The notes: generated from the sequence alone by a model not told the origin. Numbered from the stretch's first letter, positions 7,468 through 16,004 are shown. The stretch: 35,809 bases of DNA from Pseudanabaena sp. FACHB-1998 (GCF_014696355.1 NZ_JACJQA010000005.1:1-35809), one strand, 5' to 3'. Program-made: numbers and translations.

Positions 7468-9771
7468 CTATTCTACAGACGGAGTGTCAATTTCTTCGGT
7501 GATTTCTAACTCAAGTTCCGAAGTATTAGCATTGTCGCGATCGCCTTCGCTGTTTACGACTGCGACTAAGTCAATTTGTTGACGGTAATAATCAACACCC
7601 TTGACCTGCACTTCCACGCGATCGCCGAGGCAATACTGACGACCACTACGACGACCAACTAGTAATGTTGAAGCCCTAGCCCGACCCTTACCATTAATCA
7701 AAGGAAATTCGTACCAGTCATCCTTAAGTGAACTGACATGAACTAATCCTTCCACTAAGAGAGATTCAATTTCTACAAAGAAGCCGTAGGACTGCACGCT
7801 GGTAATAATGCCATAAAAATTACCGCCAGTATGCGATCGCATAAACTCCGCTTTCCGCAATCCATCGAGATCAGAAATGGAACGATGGTATAAAGCATCC
7901 GCTTGATTTAGTCTAGGTAAAACCGCTTCTAAATCTTCGATTAACTGACGCTCAGTTTCAGGAGGTAACACACTCCAATTAACCTGTCCGTGAGCGCTAG
8001 AACTGCGAAGATTTACGCCATCTTTAATCCGAATACTACGGCGATCGCGTCCTTCCTCAAATAGAGTATGTAAGGTGCGTTGAACGAGCAAGTCTCCATA
8101 ATGATTTTGAGGGAAGACTCCATGCAAATAGGAATGTTCCTCTAAGCCCAAACCAAAATGCATGGCAGGAGTCATCACATATTCATTCGTTTTGAACATT
8201 GAGAGCAATAGATATTTGAGAATATCGCGAGTTGCTTCCTGTTCCAATTGATTAACCTGTAGCAGAATGCGGTGTAAATCTGCAATCTGAATCTGCTCAG
8301 GATTCTCAATCTGCGTAGAAATACCCATGCTTTCGAGCAGTTTCGTCCAGTCGTCAACCTTGCCTTGGTCGGGAGGGATTTGACGTACATAAATTGCAGG
8401 AATCGCCAAGGATTGTAGATGGGAAGCGATCGCCTTATTAGCCAAAATCATTACTTCCGTAACTGTACCCAAAATCGGCAAGGTCAATGGAACTACAGTT
8501 AATCCACGAACTCCCTCATCCGCTTCTTGGGAAGGGATTTGGGGCAAAACTAAGCGAATCGAATTAGAACGCTCTTGCAGTAAACCGCCAACCTTCGCGA
8601 TCAAATGTACTAATTCTTCTACTTCCGTATCAATTTCTTGACTAGGTGCATCTTCGTCTACCGTTACCTTGCCATCTAGAATTTGTTGCGCTCTTTGATA
8701 GCTTAAATTAGCCCGCACTAAAATCGCTGAAGGCTGAATCTCAAAGGAAATCATATTGCCTTCATGATCTAATTTAATCAACACAGACATCGTCAGATAT
8801 TCAGGCTGATTAAATACATTCATCTCAGGCAACATCGGCAAAATCGTATCACCCAAGAAAAATGACCTCAGACGCTTCCGTGCTTCTAAATCTAAGGGAG
8901 AACCAGAAGTTACATAGGTGGCGACATCAGGAATATGTACGCCCAATTCCCATCCCGTTTCCACCTGAACTAACGAAATCGCCGCCGCATTGCCAATTCT
9001 CACGGTCAAGGTTTTACGCAAGTCCAAACGGTGCTTAAGATCTGCCTTTCTCACCCCACGAGGCAAACTTGCGGCAGCGGTTAAAGCTTTAGCACTAAAT
9101 CTTCTGGGCAAATTATGTTTGCAACATACCAAATCAATATCATTAGTTGATTCCGCATCATCGCCTAAAATCTGCAAAATCCGCCCAATGGGTAAATGAT
9201 TACCCAGCGAAAATCGCACCATTTCTAAATGCACCAGTTTACCTACCGAGACACTCAAGTCTGGAGTTTCATCATCAGGAGTTAACTCCACTTCAAACAA
9301 CAAACGGTCGTCCAGAGGCACAGCTCGGTAGCTACCATCGGTCAATTTCACAGTTGACAATAAAGTAGGATTAGATCGCTCTAAAATCAAGCGAACCTCT
9401 CCCTCAGGCGATCGCCTCCTGACCCCATCCTTAGTAACTCTTACTAATACGCGATCGCCATTCCAAGCGTTGCTTAAACGACTTTCGCGTACATAGATAT
9501 CTTCAGCACCCTCGACATCTTGAATAGCAAAGCAAAAACCTTTACTAGAGCAGCGTAAACGACCTTCTATCAGCCCTTCTTCTTGAATGCGACGATATCT
9601 GCCTTTATCCTTTTCGAGAATGCCAATTTTTTCAAGCGCATCAAGAGCAACTTGGAGCTTACGAACGCTTTTGCTATCGTCACTGATCCCAAGTTTTTTT
9701 TCGATCGCTTTAGGCGTAACTAGCTTGTCATCAGAGAAATTGTCTAACAGTTGAGTAATCGAGAATTCCAT
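7468..9771 (-). CDS. zam: Zam-like RNB-family (RNase II/R) protein with a degenerate active site
   Basis: 767 residues in the layout of RNase R: an N-terminal winged-helix part (1-60), cold-shock-like segments (65-200), an RNB domain (about 235-570) and a C-terminal S1 domain (650-738, YGIITSVQSYGFFVEIESLL). Around residue 254-266, where active enzymes have DPADAKDFDDA with four metal-binding aspartates, this protein reads TLTVRIGNAAAIS. The second active-site region, normally SPIRRY-DLLVHR, reads FPQNHYGDLLVQR and lacks the catalytic arginine pair. It should therefore not be a working exoribonuclease. This matches the cyanobacterial Zam clade, RNB proteins with degenerate active sites linked to acetazolamide resistance, pigmentation and redox-sensitive cysteines. 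Cysteines are present at 74, 80, 216, 217 and 714. The RNB family is certain; Zam orthology is likely. Confidence 0.85.
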   Translation of the reverse strand: MEFSITQLLDNFSDDKLVTPKAIEKKLGISDDSKSVRKLQVALDALEKIGILEKDKGRYRRIQEEGLIEGRLRCSSKGFCFAIQDVEGAEDIYVRESRLSNAWNGDRVLVRVTKDGVRRRSPEGEVRLILERSNPTLLSTVKLTDGSYRAVPLDDRLLFEVELTPDDETPDLSVSVGKLVHLEMVRFSLGNHLPIGRILQILGDDAESTNDIDLVCCKHNLPRRFSAKALTAAASLPRGVRKADLKHRLDLRKTLTVRIGNAAAISLVQVETGWELGVHIPDVATYVTSGSPLDLEARKRLRSFFLGDTILPMLPEMNVFNQPEYLTMSVLIKLDHEGNMISFEIQPSAILVRANLSYQRAQQILDGKVTVDEDAPSQEIDTEVEELVHLIAKVGGLLQERSNSIRLVLPQIPSQEADEGVRGLTVVPLTLPILGTVTEVMILANKAIASHLQSLAIPAIYVRQIPPDQGKVDDWTKLLESMGISTQIENPEQIQIADLHRILLQVNQLEQEATRDILKYLLLSMFKTNEYVMTPAMHFGLGLEEHSYLHGVFPQNHYGDLLVQRTLHTLFEEGRDRRSIRIKDGVNLRSSSAHGQVNWSVLPPETERQLIEDLEAVLPRLNQADALYHRSISDLDGLRKAEFMRSHTGGNFYGIITSVQSYGFFVEIESLLVEGLVHVSSLKDDWYEFPLINGKGRARASTLLVGRRSGRQYCLGDRVEVQVKGVDYYRQQIDLVAVVNSEGDRDNANTSELELEITEEIDTPSVE

Positions 9772-10020
9772 GAGGCGAGGGTCGAGCGATTGGTTAAAGT
9801 GGGTAAATTGAAGCAGTCAAGGAGCAACACATTAGCAGTCTACAGATCAAAATCAGAGCATCAGCACTGAAAATCATCGTAATGTAGTGATTTGGACATT
9901 TATAACTTAGACTTTCAATTCCTCAAGATTCGACTTATCAAAACGGATCGAAGGGAATTAATCGACTTTTGCAATACATGTCTTACGATAGCTCTGCGAT
10001 AACATTACAAATTTAAGTCT

Positions 10021-10072
10021 CAGAGTAATTGATAAAGTATGGATCGAGAAGCATACTTTATTAATTACTCTG
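10021..10072. repeat. AT-rich hairpin with 21-bp stem
   Basis: CAGAGTAATTGATAAAGTATG (10021-10041, one base over 20 with one G-T mismatch) pairs with 10052-10072 around a 10-nt loop. There is no GC-rich apex or T run, so it is not a typical terminator. Confidence 0.6.
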
Positions 10073-10264
10073 AATATCTTTCCAAGAGAAATTTCGGTAA
10101 CCTCTTTAGAAAGCTTAACTCTGATTTCTTGTAATATTTAGATAGTTGAAGCAGTTTATGAATTTGCAGAGTTAGCTTATACAGTGTTCCCCTACTTCTA
10201 TTATTTTATCTCAATTAATCCAGTAAATATTTTATCAACCCAATTTTATTTTCTTGGCTATTGG

Positions 10265-10338
10265 GATGCAGCTTCATAATCTCTTTTTGGCAAATAATTT
10301 AGATGCAGCTTTATAATCCCTTTTCGGTAAATAATTAG
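10265..10338. repeat. Two-copy tandem direct repeat, 37-bp unit
   Basis: Unit 1 (10265-10301) starts GATGCAGCTTCATAATC and unit 2 (10302-10338) starts GATGCAGCTTTATAATC. Both continue with a T-rich stretch, GG-AAATAATT. The units differ at a handful of positions. Confidence 0.7.
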
Positions 10339-10412
10339 TGGTTGCTTCGCCCCGCACCACTAATCATTACAGGGTAGATGTGGCGCGAGCTAAGCCCTCG
10401 CCACATCTACCC
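10334..10412. repeat. Pair of GC-rich hairpins
   Basis: The first hairpin is ATTAGTGGT (10334-10342) with ACCACTAAT (10356-10364). The second is GGGTAGATGTGGCG (10372-10385) with CGCCACATCTACCC (10399-10412), and its stem can extend inward with one mismatch. They resemble the gene-end hairpins elsewhere in the window but do not directly follow a gene. Confidence 0.65.
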
Positions 10413-10607
10413 AAAGCATTATTCCCCCACTCCCGAATGACACGGAAGCCGTATTCAATCACCGTAAGTATGTCTATGGGTAATAGGAATCCTGATATTG
10501 ATATGATATATTAATTTCCTACGCCCTAAGTATAGTTTAAACGCAAATACCTAGGGAATGTGTCGATCAACACTTAACTTTTTACTGCTACTATTGCTAC
10601 ATTTATT

Positions 10608-10637
10608 TTGGTTAGTTGTACAGACTAAATGTATAAT
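10608..10637 (+). promoter_or_regulatory. Predicted sigma-70 promoter of the porin gene
   Basis: TTGGTT (10608-10613) and a perfect TATAAT (10632-10637) are 18 bp apart. Transcription would start near 10645. A TGAGGA sequence at 10648-10653 could act as ribosome binding site, though it is 13 nt from the ATG, longer than usual. Confidence 0.5.
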
Positions 10638-10666
10638 TGCTACATTGTGAGGAAAATTTAACTTAA

Positions 10667-12349
10667 ATGTCTAACTTATCTAAGAAAAATTACAGCGTAG
10701 TAATTTCTGCGGCTGTAGCGGCTTCTGCTCTTATCAGTGGTGCAGCCAATGCACAAGCACAAGCTTCCCCTAAATCCGTAAATGCTGACAGCCTTGTTGA
10801 GCAAGTCCAATTGCGTCCCAGTGCAGTTGCTCAAAATGTAACTTCAGTATCTCAACTCAGCGATGTTCGTCCTACCGATTGGGCTTTCACCGCATTACAG
10901 TCTTTGGTAGAGCGTTACGGTTGTATCGCTGGATACCCCGATCGCACCTTCCGTGGCAAACAAGCTACTAGCCGCTACGAATTTGCTGCTGGTTTGAATG
11001 CTTGCTTAGACAAGATCAACGAAATTATCTCCGCAGGTTTAGCTGACAAGGTCAGCAAAGAAGACCTCGCTACTTTGCAAAAGCTTCAAGAAGAGTTTGC
11101 TTCTGAACTGGCAACCCTTCGTGGTCGTGTAGATGCTCTTGATGCTAAGACTGCTAAGCTCGAAGCTCAACAGTTCTCCACCACCACCAAGCTACGCGGC
11201 GAAGCTATCTTCGGTCTTGCGGCTGCTTCCGACGGTACTCCTTCTGGTGGTCCTCTAGACAAGACAAACACTATTTTCAGCTACCGTGTGCGTCTTAACT
11301 TAGATACCAGTTTCACTGGTAAGGACTTGTTAAGAACTCGCCTCCAAGCTAGCAACACTCCTAACATTGGTACTGCATTAGATACTAATCCTGGTACTGC
11401 AAATGCTAGTCGTTTGTCATTTGAGAGTGGTCGCTCAGACAATACTTTTGAAATCAATCGCTTGTACTATCGCTTCCCAGTAGGTGAAAGCCTAACCGCT
11501 TACATTGCACCAATTGGGGCAACTGAAGACATCATCAATCCTCTAAATCCCCTAGAAAGCGATAGCCAAGGTACAATCTCTCGCTTTGGTCGTTTTAGCC
11601 CCTTGATTCGTATTGCTTCTAGTGGTGGTGCTAGTGGTCTAGCAGTTGCTGGTTTTGACTTGAAATTCACCAAGGATGCAAACCTGCAAGTTGCATACAG
11701 CGCATCTAATGCTGCTGCTGCTGCTGGACAAGGTGGTGTAACTGGTGGAGACACTAAGATTATTGCTCAGTTGGTTTACAAGCCTTCTGATAGTTTTACT
11801 CTTGGTGCTGGTTATGCAAATGCTTATACCGCTTCAGGCAATAATGTTGGTCTAAGTTCAGGTTTGAACGTTGATGGTACTGGCGCAGCTCCTATTGTTG
11901 GTGTTCCTGCTCTTCCTGCTGGCACAATTACTGGTTACAAGAGCAATACTATTGTAGGTAGTCTAATTTGGGATATCACCAAGAAGTTCACCTTTAATAC
12001 ATGGGGTTCTTATACCTTTGTCGATTCTACTACCAATAACGCAACCTCAGTTTCAGGTAACTTTACTAGCTGGGCAGCAGCTCTTTCTGGTAAAGACTTG
12101 TTTGGCGAAGGTGATTTAGCCGCTATTCTTTTTGGACAACCTCTGAGCCTTAACAGCCTAACAGTAAATGGTACTGGCGTTAATCTCGGCGGTCTCAGCA
12201 AAACTTATCAGCTTGAAGCTCTCTATCGCTTCCGCGTTTCCAAGAATATCACCATCACTCCTGGAGTATTCTTTGTATTCAACCCTGGTAACCTTTCCGC
12301 TAACGGTACTTCAACCGTTGGTGTAATTCGTACCACCTTCTCCTTCTAA
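10667..12349 (+). CDS. SLH-domain outer-membrane porin (OprB/iron-uptake porin family)
   Basis: 560 residues. The N-terminus has a signal peptide (roughly 1-30, ending ANAQAQA). An SLH domain covers about 62-122 (VRPTDWAFTALQSLVERYG, GYPDRTFRGKQATSRYEFAA) and anchors the protein to peptidoglycan-linked polymer. A coiled coil follows (about 130-170, with LQKLQEEFASELATLRGRVD), then a beta-rich barrel to the end. The C-terminus GVIRTTFSF ends in an aromatic residue, as expected for Bam-assembled barrels. This architecture is that of the major cyanobacterial outer-membrane porins (SomA/SomB-like); substrates are inorganic ions in characterised members. It has its own strong-looking promoter and a hairpin terminator, so it is probably monocistronic and highly expressed. 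The exact solute is unknown. Confidence 0.9.
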   Translation: MSNLSKKNYSVVISAAVAASALISGAANAQAQASPKSVNADSLVEQVQLRPSAVAQNVTSVSQLSDVRPTDWAFTALQSLVERYGCIAGYPDRTFRGKQATSRYEFAAGLNACLDKINEIISAGLADKVSKEDLATLQKLQEEFASELATLRGRVDALDAKTAKLEAQQFSTTTKLRGEAIFGLAAASDGTPSGGPLDKTNTIFSYRVRLNLDTSFTGKDLLRTRLQASNTPNIGTALDTNPGTANASRLSFESGRSDNTFEINRLYYRFPVGESLTAYIAPIGATEDIINPLNPLESDSQGTISRFGRFSPLIRIASSGGASGLAVAGFDLKFTKDANLQVAYSASNAAAAAGQGGVTGGDTKIIAQLVYKPSDSFTLGAGYANAYTASGNNVGLSSGLNVDGTGAAPIVGVPALPAGTITGYKSNTIVGSLIWDITKKFTFNTWGSYTFVDSTTNNATSVSGNFTSWAAALSGKDLFGEGDLAAILFGQPLSLNSLTVNGTGVNLGGLSKTYQLEALYRFRVSKNITITPGVFFVFNPGNLSANGTSTVGVIRTTFSF

Positions 12350-12360
12350 GGTTTAGAGTT

Positions 12361-12411
12361 AACTCAATAAAAAAGGAGAGGCGCAAAGCGCCTCTCCTTT
12401 TTTATTGAGTT
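12361..12411 (+). terminator. Terminator hairpin of the porin gene
   Basis: A 24-bp perfect stem (12361-12384 with 12388-12411), loop AAA, GC-rich apex GAGAGGCGC, and T run on the 3' arm. It starts 11 nt after the porin stop codon. Confidence 0.85.
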
Positions 12412-12451
12412 TATTGAAAGCTCACTCTAAATAGCACTTTCACAAACCATT

Positions 12452-12567
12452 TATATCAAAGTAAGAGTTAGCCATTACAAACCAAAACCCAAAAAGCGAG
12501 TTGCGGCGCGAAGCGCCGCAACTCGCTTTTTGGGTTTTATGTCCTAAGCAAAACTTACTTTGTTATA
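12452..12567. repeat. Palindromic element with TATA(A/T)CAAAGTAAG ends (copy B)
   Basis: The 116-bp element has ends TATATCAAAGTAAG and CTTACTTTGTTATA. Inside lies a 26-bp perfect hairpin (12484-12509 with 12513-12538, loop GAA), starting AAAACCCAAAAAGCGAGTTG. The right part TTTTATGTCCTAAGCAAAAC is shared with copy A at 3259-3362 and, in its outer part, with 16816-16844. It is probably a non-autonomous mobile element. Confidence 0.75.
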
Positions 12568-12612
12568 GGATTGCTATAGTAAATTTGGTAAGCATTCCTT
12601 GGAGTTTTAGCG

Positions 12613-13038
12613 ATGACGGTACTATATGAGCAAGATTATGGACTCTGGGCTGAACAGATGGCTGATCTTTTATCAGAAGGTCGGTTCGCAGAGTTAGACA
12701 TCGAGAATTTAGTAGATGAGGTACGTGACTTGTCGAAGCGAGAACGCGATCGCCTATTGAGTAGCGTGCGATTGATTGTACATCATTTACTCAAATGGGA
12801 TTATCAACCAGAACTCAGATCTAGAAGTTGGCAAGTCACTATTCAACGCGAACGCCTTCATATAATTCGTTATTTGAAAGATAGCCCAAGCCTAAAGCGA
12901 TATCTAACCGATGAATGGTTAGCTGAAACTTATGTGATTTCTAGCTTAAATGCAGAAAAAGAGACTGGTTTAGAGTTTCCAGACGATTGTCCATACTCTA
13001 TTCAGAATGTATTGGAACGTCCGATTAGTTTAGAATGA
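12613..13038 (+). CDS. DUF29 family protein
   Basis: 141 residues with the DUF29 pattern: YEQDYGLWAEQMADLLSEG at the start, then DIENLVDEVRDLSKRERDRL, VRLIVHHLLKWDYQP and SWQVTIQRERLHI. The family is very abundant in cyanobacteria and its function is unknown. The protein is soluble, mostly helical, and complete. It lies 45 nt downstream of repeat copy B and converges on the nblB-like gene (6 nt between stops), with no hairpin between them. Confidence 0.88.
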   Translation: MTVLYEQDYGLWAEQMADLLSEGRFAELDIENLVDEVRDLSKRERDRLLSSVRLIVHHLLKWDYQPELRSRSWQVTIQRERLHIIRYLKDSPSLKRYLTDEWLAETYVISSLNAEKETGLEFPDDCPYSIQNVLERPISLE

Positions 13039-13044
13039 TCGCCC

Positions 13045-13728
13045 TTAACTCAACAATAATCTAGTTGCTTCAGCTACTTGTAAGACAGGATCATTCGCAA
13101 GTTTTTCTAGCCCTGCTTTAGCGTCATCACCACCCAGATGGGCGAGAGATTGAGATACACGATGTCGCACTTGCCAATCGGGATCGTCGATGAGATTCAG
13201 TAAGATATTCACAGCTTCTGGGTTACCTAGATCACCAAGAGAGCCGATCGCCGCAATTTTGACTAATTCATTTGGGCTTTGTAAGGCTTCGGATAAAAGT
13301 TCAAATCCTTCAGGAGCGCCTAGCTCACCGATCGCCGCAATAATACTAAACTGAAACATCCAATCATTCGTAGAATGGTAGGCAGTTTTAAGCAGGTCAA
13401 AAGCTTGGGTAAGTTGTAGAGAACCCAGAGAATCGGCAGCGGCGGCTTTGACATCCATCTCAGGATCGTTTAGTAGGCGATCGCTTAAAATTTCGAGAGA
13501 CTTTTGCTTATCAATTTGTCCTACTGACCCCAGTTGACTCACAGCGTCATAGCGAATACGGGTATTAGGGTCGATCGCTGCGGTTAGAAGTAAATTAAAA
13601 CGTTCTGAAATGGGAAGAGAGCGACTAGCATGGACGGCTTTCATCCGAAGGCTCACATCATCCGTGGCTAGTTGCTCTCTTAGGGATTCAAAGGTAAATT
13701 CAAATTTAGGTTCCGACGTTTCGCTCAC
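13045..13728 (-). CDS. nblB: HEAT-repeat protein, NblB-like (phycobilisome degradation)
   Basis: 227 residues made almost wholly of HEAT repeats. Examples are TRIRYDAVSQLGSVG, VKAAAADSLGSLQL, FSIIAAIGELGAPEGFELL, VKIAAIGSLGDLGNPEAV and the DPDWQVRHRVSQSLAHLGG repeat near the C-terminus. Length and repeat order fit NblB, which helps dismantle phycobilisomes under nutrient stress and is related to bilin lyase subunits of the CpcE/CpcF type. No lyase partner gene is nearby. Because HEAT proteins of this kind are similar to one another, the NblB name is a likely rather than certain assignment. The gene is preceded on the same strand by a 76-residue unknown 17 nt away, suggesting an operon. Confidence 0.7.
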   Translation of the reverse strand: MSETSEPKFEFTFESLREQLATDDVSLRMKAVHASRSLPISERFNLLLTAAIDPNTRIRYDAVSQLGSVGQIDKQKSLEILSDRLLNDPEMDVKAAAADSLGSLQLTQAFDLLKTAYHSTNDWMFQFSIIAAIGELGAPEGFELLSEALQSPNELVKIAAIGSLGDLGNPEAVNILLNLIDDPDWQVRHRVSQSLAHLGGDDAKAGLEKLANDPVLQVAEATRLLLS

Positions 13729-13745
13729 AAGAAAATCTCGCTGTA

Positions 13746-13976
13746 TTAATAAGCTAACGTTTCCAGTGTCTCACGTAAATAGCTCCGCACGAGATCATCA
13801 AGAGTACCTTCGGCAGAAACTACAAGGTCTTTAGAATCTCCCTGTCTAGTTTTTTGCCATTTATCGAATCCAGAACTTGTCGTAATTACTTCCTTGAGAT
13901 GGCTCCAGACTTTAGGATCTTTTGCTGCTTCATGCAAAGGGAGAGCCAATTCGTTAATTGTTGATGATAAGTTCAT
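13746..13976 (-). CDS. Small hypothetical protein upstream of nblB
   Basis: 76 residues from the ATG at 13976, chosen because AGGAAA lies just upstream; an in-frame extension to 14021 lacks such a site. The sequence begins MNLSSTINELALPLHEAAKD and looks soluble and helical (DDLVRSYLRETLE near the end). There is no signal peptide, cysteine or recognised motif. It ends 17 nt before the NblB-like gene and is probably co-transcribed with it. The function is not recognised. Confidence 0.6.
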   Translation of the reverse strand: MNLSSTINELALPLHEAAKDPKVWSHLKEVITTSSGFDKWQKTRQGDSKDLVVSAEGTLDDLVRSYLRETLETLAY

Positions 13977-14157
13977 AGATGTTTCCTGAGCTTTATTAGA
14001 GATTACGATGGCTTGCCACAAATACAGTAATTCAAAAATAAGACTGAATGCTCTGTATTATGGACTTAACAGTACTAATTTTATCACTTCAATAAAGGAG
14101 CTGTAGATTTAGAATTAAATGTATATCTATAGATAGAAATCAATTATTTAAATCTTT

Positions 14158-14562
14158 ATGACCACTTCAAATCCTTTAATTGATCCTAATATTGCATCAC
14201 AGGCTACAGAACTAAATCCAAGCTATGCAATACCTGCTGTTCTAGTATTATCAGGTATACCGATTGCTTGGTTTCAACCAATTGCTGCGGGAGTAGTTTC
14301 AATTTTTGGAATATTCTTAGCTTATCAAGCAGCGACCATTCGTTTAGTATTTACCGCAACAGATTTAGAGGTTTATCGATCGCAAGAAAAATTCCGTACT
14401 TTCCCCTACCAAGAATGGCAAGATTGGAAAGTTTTTTGGTTTAGTTTTCCAGTTTTGTTCTATTTCAAAGAAATTAAAAGTATTCACTTCTTGCCTGTTT
14501 TATTTGATGCCAAATTGCTAAAAGCTAGCCTTGAAAAACATATCCCTCTACAGAAAAATTAA
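14158..14562 (+). CDS. DUF3119 family membrane protein
   Basis: 134 residues. Two adjacent hydrophobic segments (about 22-42 and 43-64) are followed by a soluble domain with VFTATDLEVYRSQEKFRTFP, YQEWQDWKVFWFSFPVLFYF and IHFLPVLFDAKLL. This is the pattern of DUF3119, conserved in cyanobacteria and plastids with unknown role. It is a PH-like membrane-associated fold by resemblance only. A 25-bp hairpin follows. Confidence 0.8.
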   Translation: MTTSNPLIDPNIASQATELNPSYAIPAVLVLSGIPIAWFQPIAAGVVSIFGIFLAYQAATIRLVFTATDLEVYRSQEKFRTFPYQEWQDWKVFWFSFPVLFYFKEIKSIHFLPVLFDAKLLKASLEKHIPLQKN

Positions 14563-14586
14563 TTACATCCCTTGGCGCTAATGCTG

Positions 14587-14645
14587 AAACCAGATAAATT
14601 TTTGAGAAGATAGCAAAGCAATCTTCTCAAAAATTTATCTGGTTT
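14587..14645 (+). terminator. Hairpin between the DUF3119 and FGGY kinase genes
   Basis: A 25-bp perfect stem (14587-14611 with 14621-14645), 9-nt loop AGCAAAGCA, outer arm AAACCAGATAAATTTTTGAG. It ends 5 nt before the kinase ATG, so it may act as a terminator for DUF3119 and also shape the kinase leader. The outer CAGATAAAT is shared with the hairpin at 19839-19889. Confidence 0.65.
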
Positions 14646-14650
14646 TTATA

Positions 14651-15967
14651 ATGAACTATTTCTTAGGAATTGATTTTGGAACGTCGGGGGTAAGGGCGAT
14701 CGCCATAGATCGCCACCTAGAAATTAGAGCGCTCTCAAGGTGTGATTACAACATTCGCGACTGTGAAACTTGGAAACTTGCTCTAGATGAAGTAATTATC
14801 AGCTTACCGTCGCAGATTAGGCAAAATATCAAAAAAATAGTCATTGATGGGACTTCGTCAACGGTGTTAATGAGCGATCGCTTTGGGGAAGTAATCACGC
14901 CGCCCCTGATCTATAGCGATTCTTGTAAACCCGAAATTTTAGAGCGCGTTAAAAAAATTGCCCCGTTAGATCATTTTGTTGGTAGTTCGACCTCCAGTTT
15001 TGCCAAGTTAATTTCTTTGTTAGATAGAGAGGAGGTGAATTTAGCACAGCTAATTTCGAGCAGTAATTCTCTTTATTTTTTACATCAGGCGGACTGGTTA
15101 AGTTATTTACTGCATGGCAGGTTGGGAATTAGCGATTTCCATAATGTGCTGAAGCTTGGCTATGACATGACAAATTTAATTTATCCTGATTGGCTGAAGA
15201 ATTGGGCTAAAAAAAATCCTGCTTTGGTTTTGCCAGAAATATTTGCTCCAAGTACGAATTTGGGCAGGATTCAACAGGAAATGGCGGCGAAGTTTGAGTT
15301 ACCCGTGGATTGTGCGATCGGGGCAGGAACTACTGATAGTAATGCTGCATTTCTCGCGGCAGTTGGTAAGGCAAAGCCTGAAATTGGGACAGCCGTTACT
15401 TCCCTCGGCTCGTCCATGGTGTTGAAAGTATTAAGCGATCGCCCTGTCAATAATGCACATTACGGTATTTATAGTCATCGCTTTGAGCATCCTGATTTAG
15501 GTTGCTTGTGGTTAGTGGGTGGGGCTTCTAATGTGGGTGGGGCTGTACTCAAGCAGTTTTTTACGGATGAGCAGTTACAGGCTTTCAGCGATCGCATTAA
15601 TCCCAACATTCCTAGTCCTTTGGATTATTATCCTTTGACAAAAAGTGGCGATCGCTTTCCCATAAACGATCCCCACCTCGCCCCAAGGCTAGAGCCACGT
15701 CCTGATGATCCCGTGGAATTTTTACATGGTTTATTAGAGAGCATGGCAAGGATCGAAGCACAGGGTTATACCCTATTAGCACAGCTAGGTGCGTCTCCTG
15801 TACATCATCTCTACACCGCAGGTGGGGGCGCAAAGAATCTGGTTTGGACAAAAATACGCGATCGGCTACTAAACCAACAACTTCAGATTTCTATGCAGCA
15901 AGCGCCACAAACTGAGGCAGCCTATGGCGCTGCCTTACTGGCTAGCGTTAATAATCCAAACCCGTAA
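14651..15967 (+). CDS. FGGY carbohydrate kinase, D-ribulose kinase-like (SePSK/XK-1 type)
   Basis: 438 residues, about 50-60 shorter than classical xylulokinases, which fits the cyanobacterial/plant SePSK/AtXK-1 group shown to phosphorylate D-ribulose. The ATP-binding loop LGIDFGTSGVRAIAID has Asp at residue 8. The catalytic-base region is GAGTTDSNAAF (D229), and the C-terminal adenosine motif is LYTAGGGAKNLVWTKI. The start ATG lies 5 nt after a strong hairpin and has no Shine-Dalgarno-like sequence, so translation may be leaderless or unusual. The last codons and the stop TAA lie inside the next hairpin. Another FGGY substrate (xylulose, glycerol) cannot be excluded from sequence. Confidence 0.82.
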   Translation: MNYFLGIDFGTSGVRAIAIDRHLEIRALSRCDYNIRDCETWKLALDEVIISLPSQIRQNIKKIVIDGTSSTVLMSDRFGEVITPPLIYSDSCKPEILERVKKIAPLDHFVGSSTSSFAKLISLLDREEVNLAQLISSSNSLYFLHQADWLSYLLHGRLGISDFHNVLKLGYDMTNLIYPDWLKNWAKKNPALVLPEIFAPSTNLGRIQQEMAAKFELPVDCAIGAGTTDSNAAFLAAVGKAKPEIGTAVTSLGSSMVLKVLSDRPVNNAHYGIYSHRFEHPDLGCLWLVGGASNVGGAVLKQFFTDEQLQAFSDRINPNIPSPLDYYPLTKSGDRFPINDPHLAPRLEPRPDDPVEFLHGLLESMARIEAQGYTLLAQLGASPVHHLYTAGGGAKNLVWTKIRDRLLNQQLQISMQQAPQTEAAYGAALLASVNNPNP

Positions 15968-16004
15968 AGTTGCGCCCCTGCGGGGCGCAACTTTACGGGT
16001 TTGG
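15956..16004 (+). terminator. Hairpin terminator containing the kinase stop codon
   Basis: A 23-bp perfect stem (15956-15978 with 15982-16004), loop TGC, arm CCCGTAAAGTTGCGCCCC. The stop TAA (15965-15967) lies within the left arm. Nearly the same hairpin occurs at 32345-32397. Confidence 0.75.

Larger units (their letters stand above)
9772..10607. other. Long non-coding intergenic region with hairpins and a tandem repeat
   Basis: This stretch of more than 800 bases between the divergently read zam and porin genes shows no credible coding sequence. It is AT-rich and contains a 21-bp hairpin (10021-10072), a two-copy tandem repeat (10265-10338) and two further hairpins (10334-10412). The rest holds nothing recognised. 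It must include the zam promoter and may carry a long 5' leader or a small RNA. Confidence 0.6.

Noticed and set aside
7468-9771. Annotation as active RNase R/RNase II
   Set aside because: Both catalytic regions are substituted, so the Zam-like degenerate call is better.
10265-10338. Possible CRISPR array
   Set aside because: Only two adjacent direct units with no spacer between them, and no cas genes in the window.
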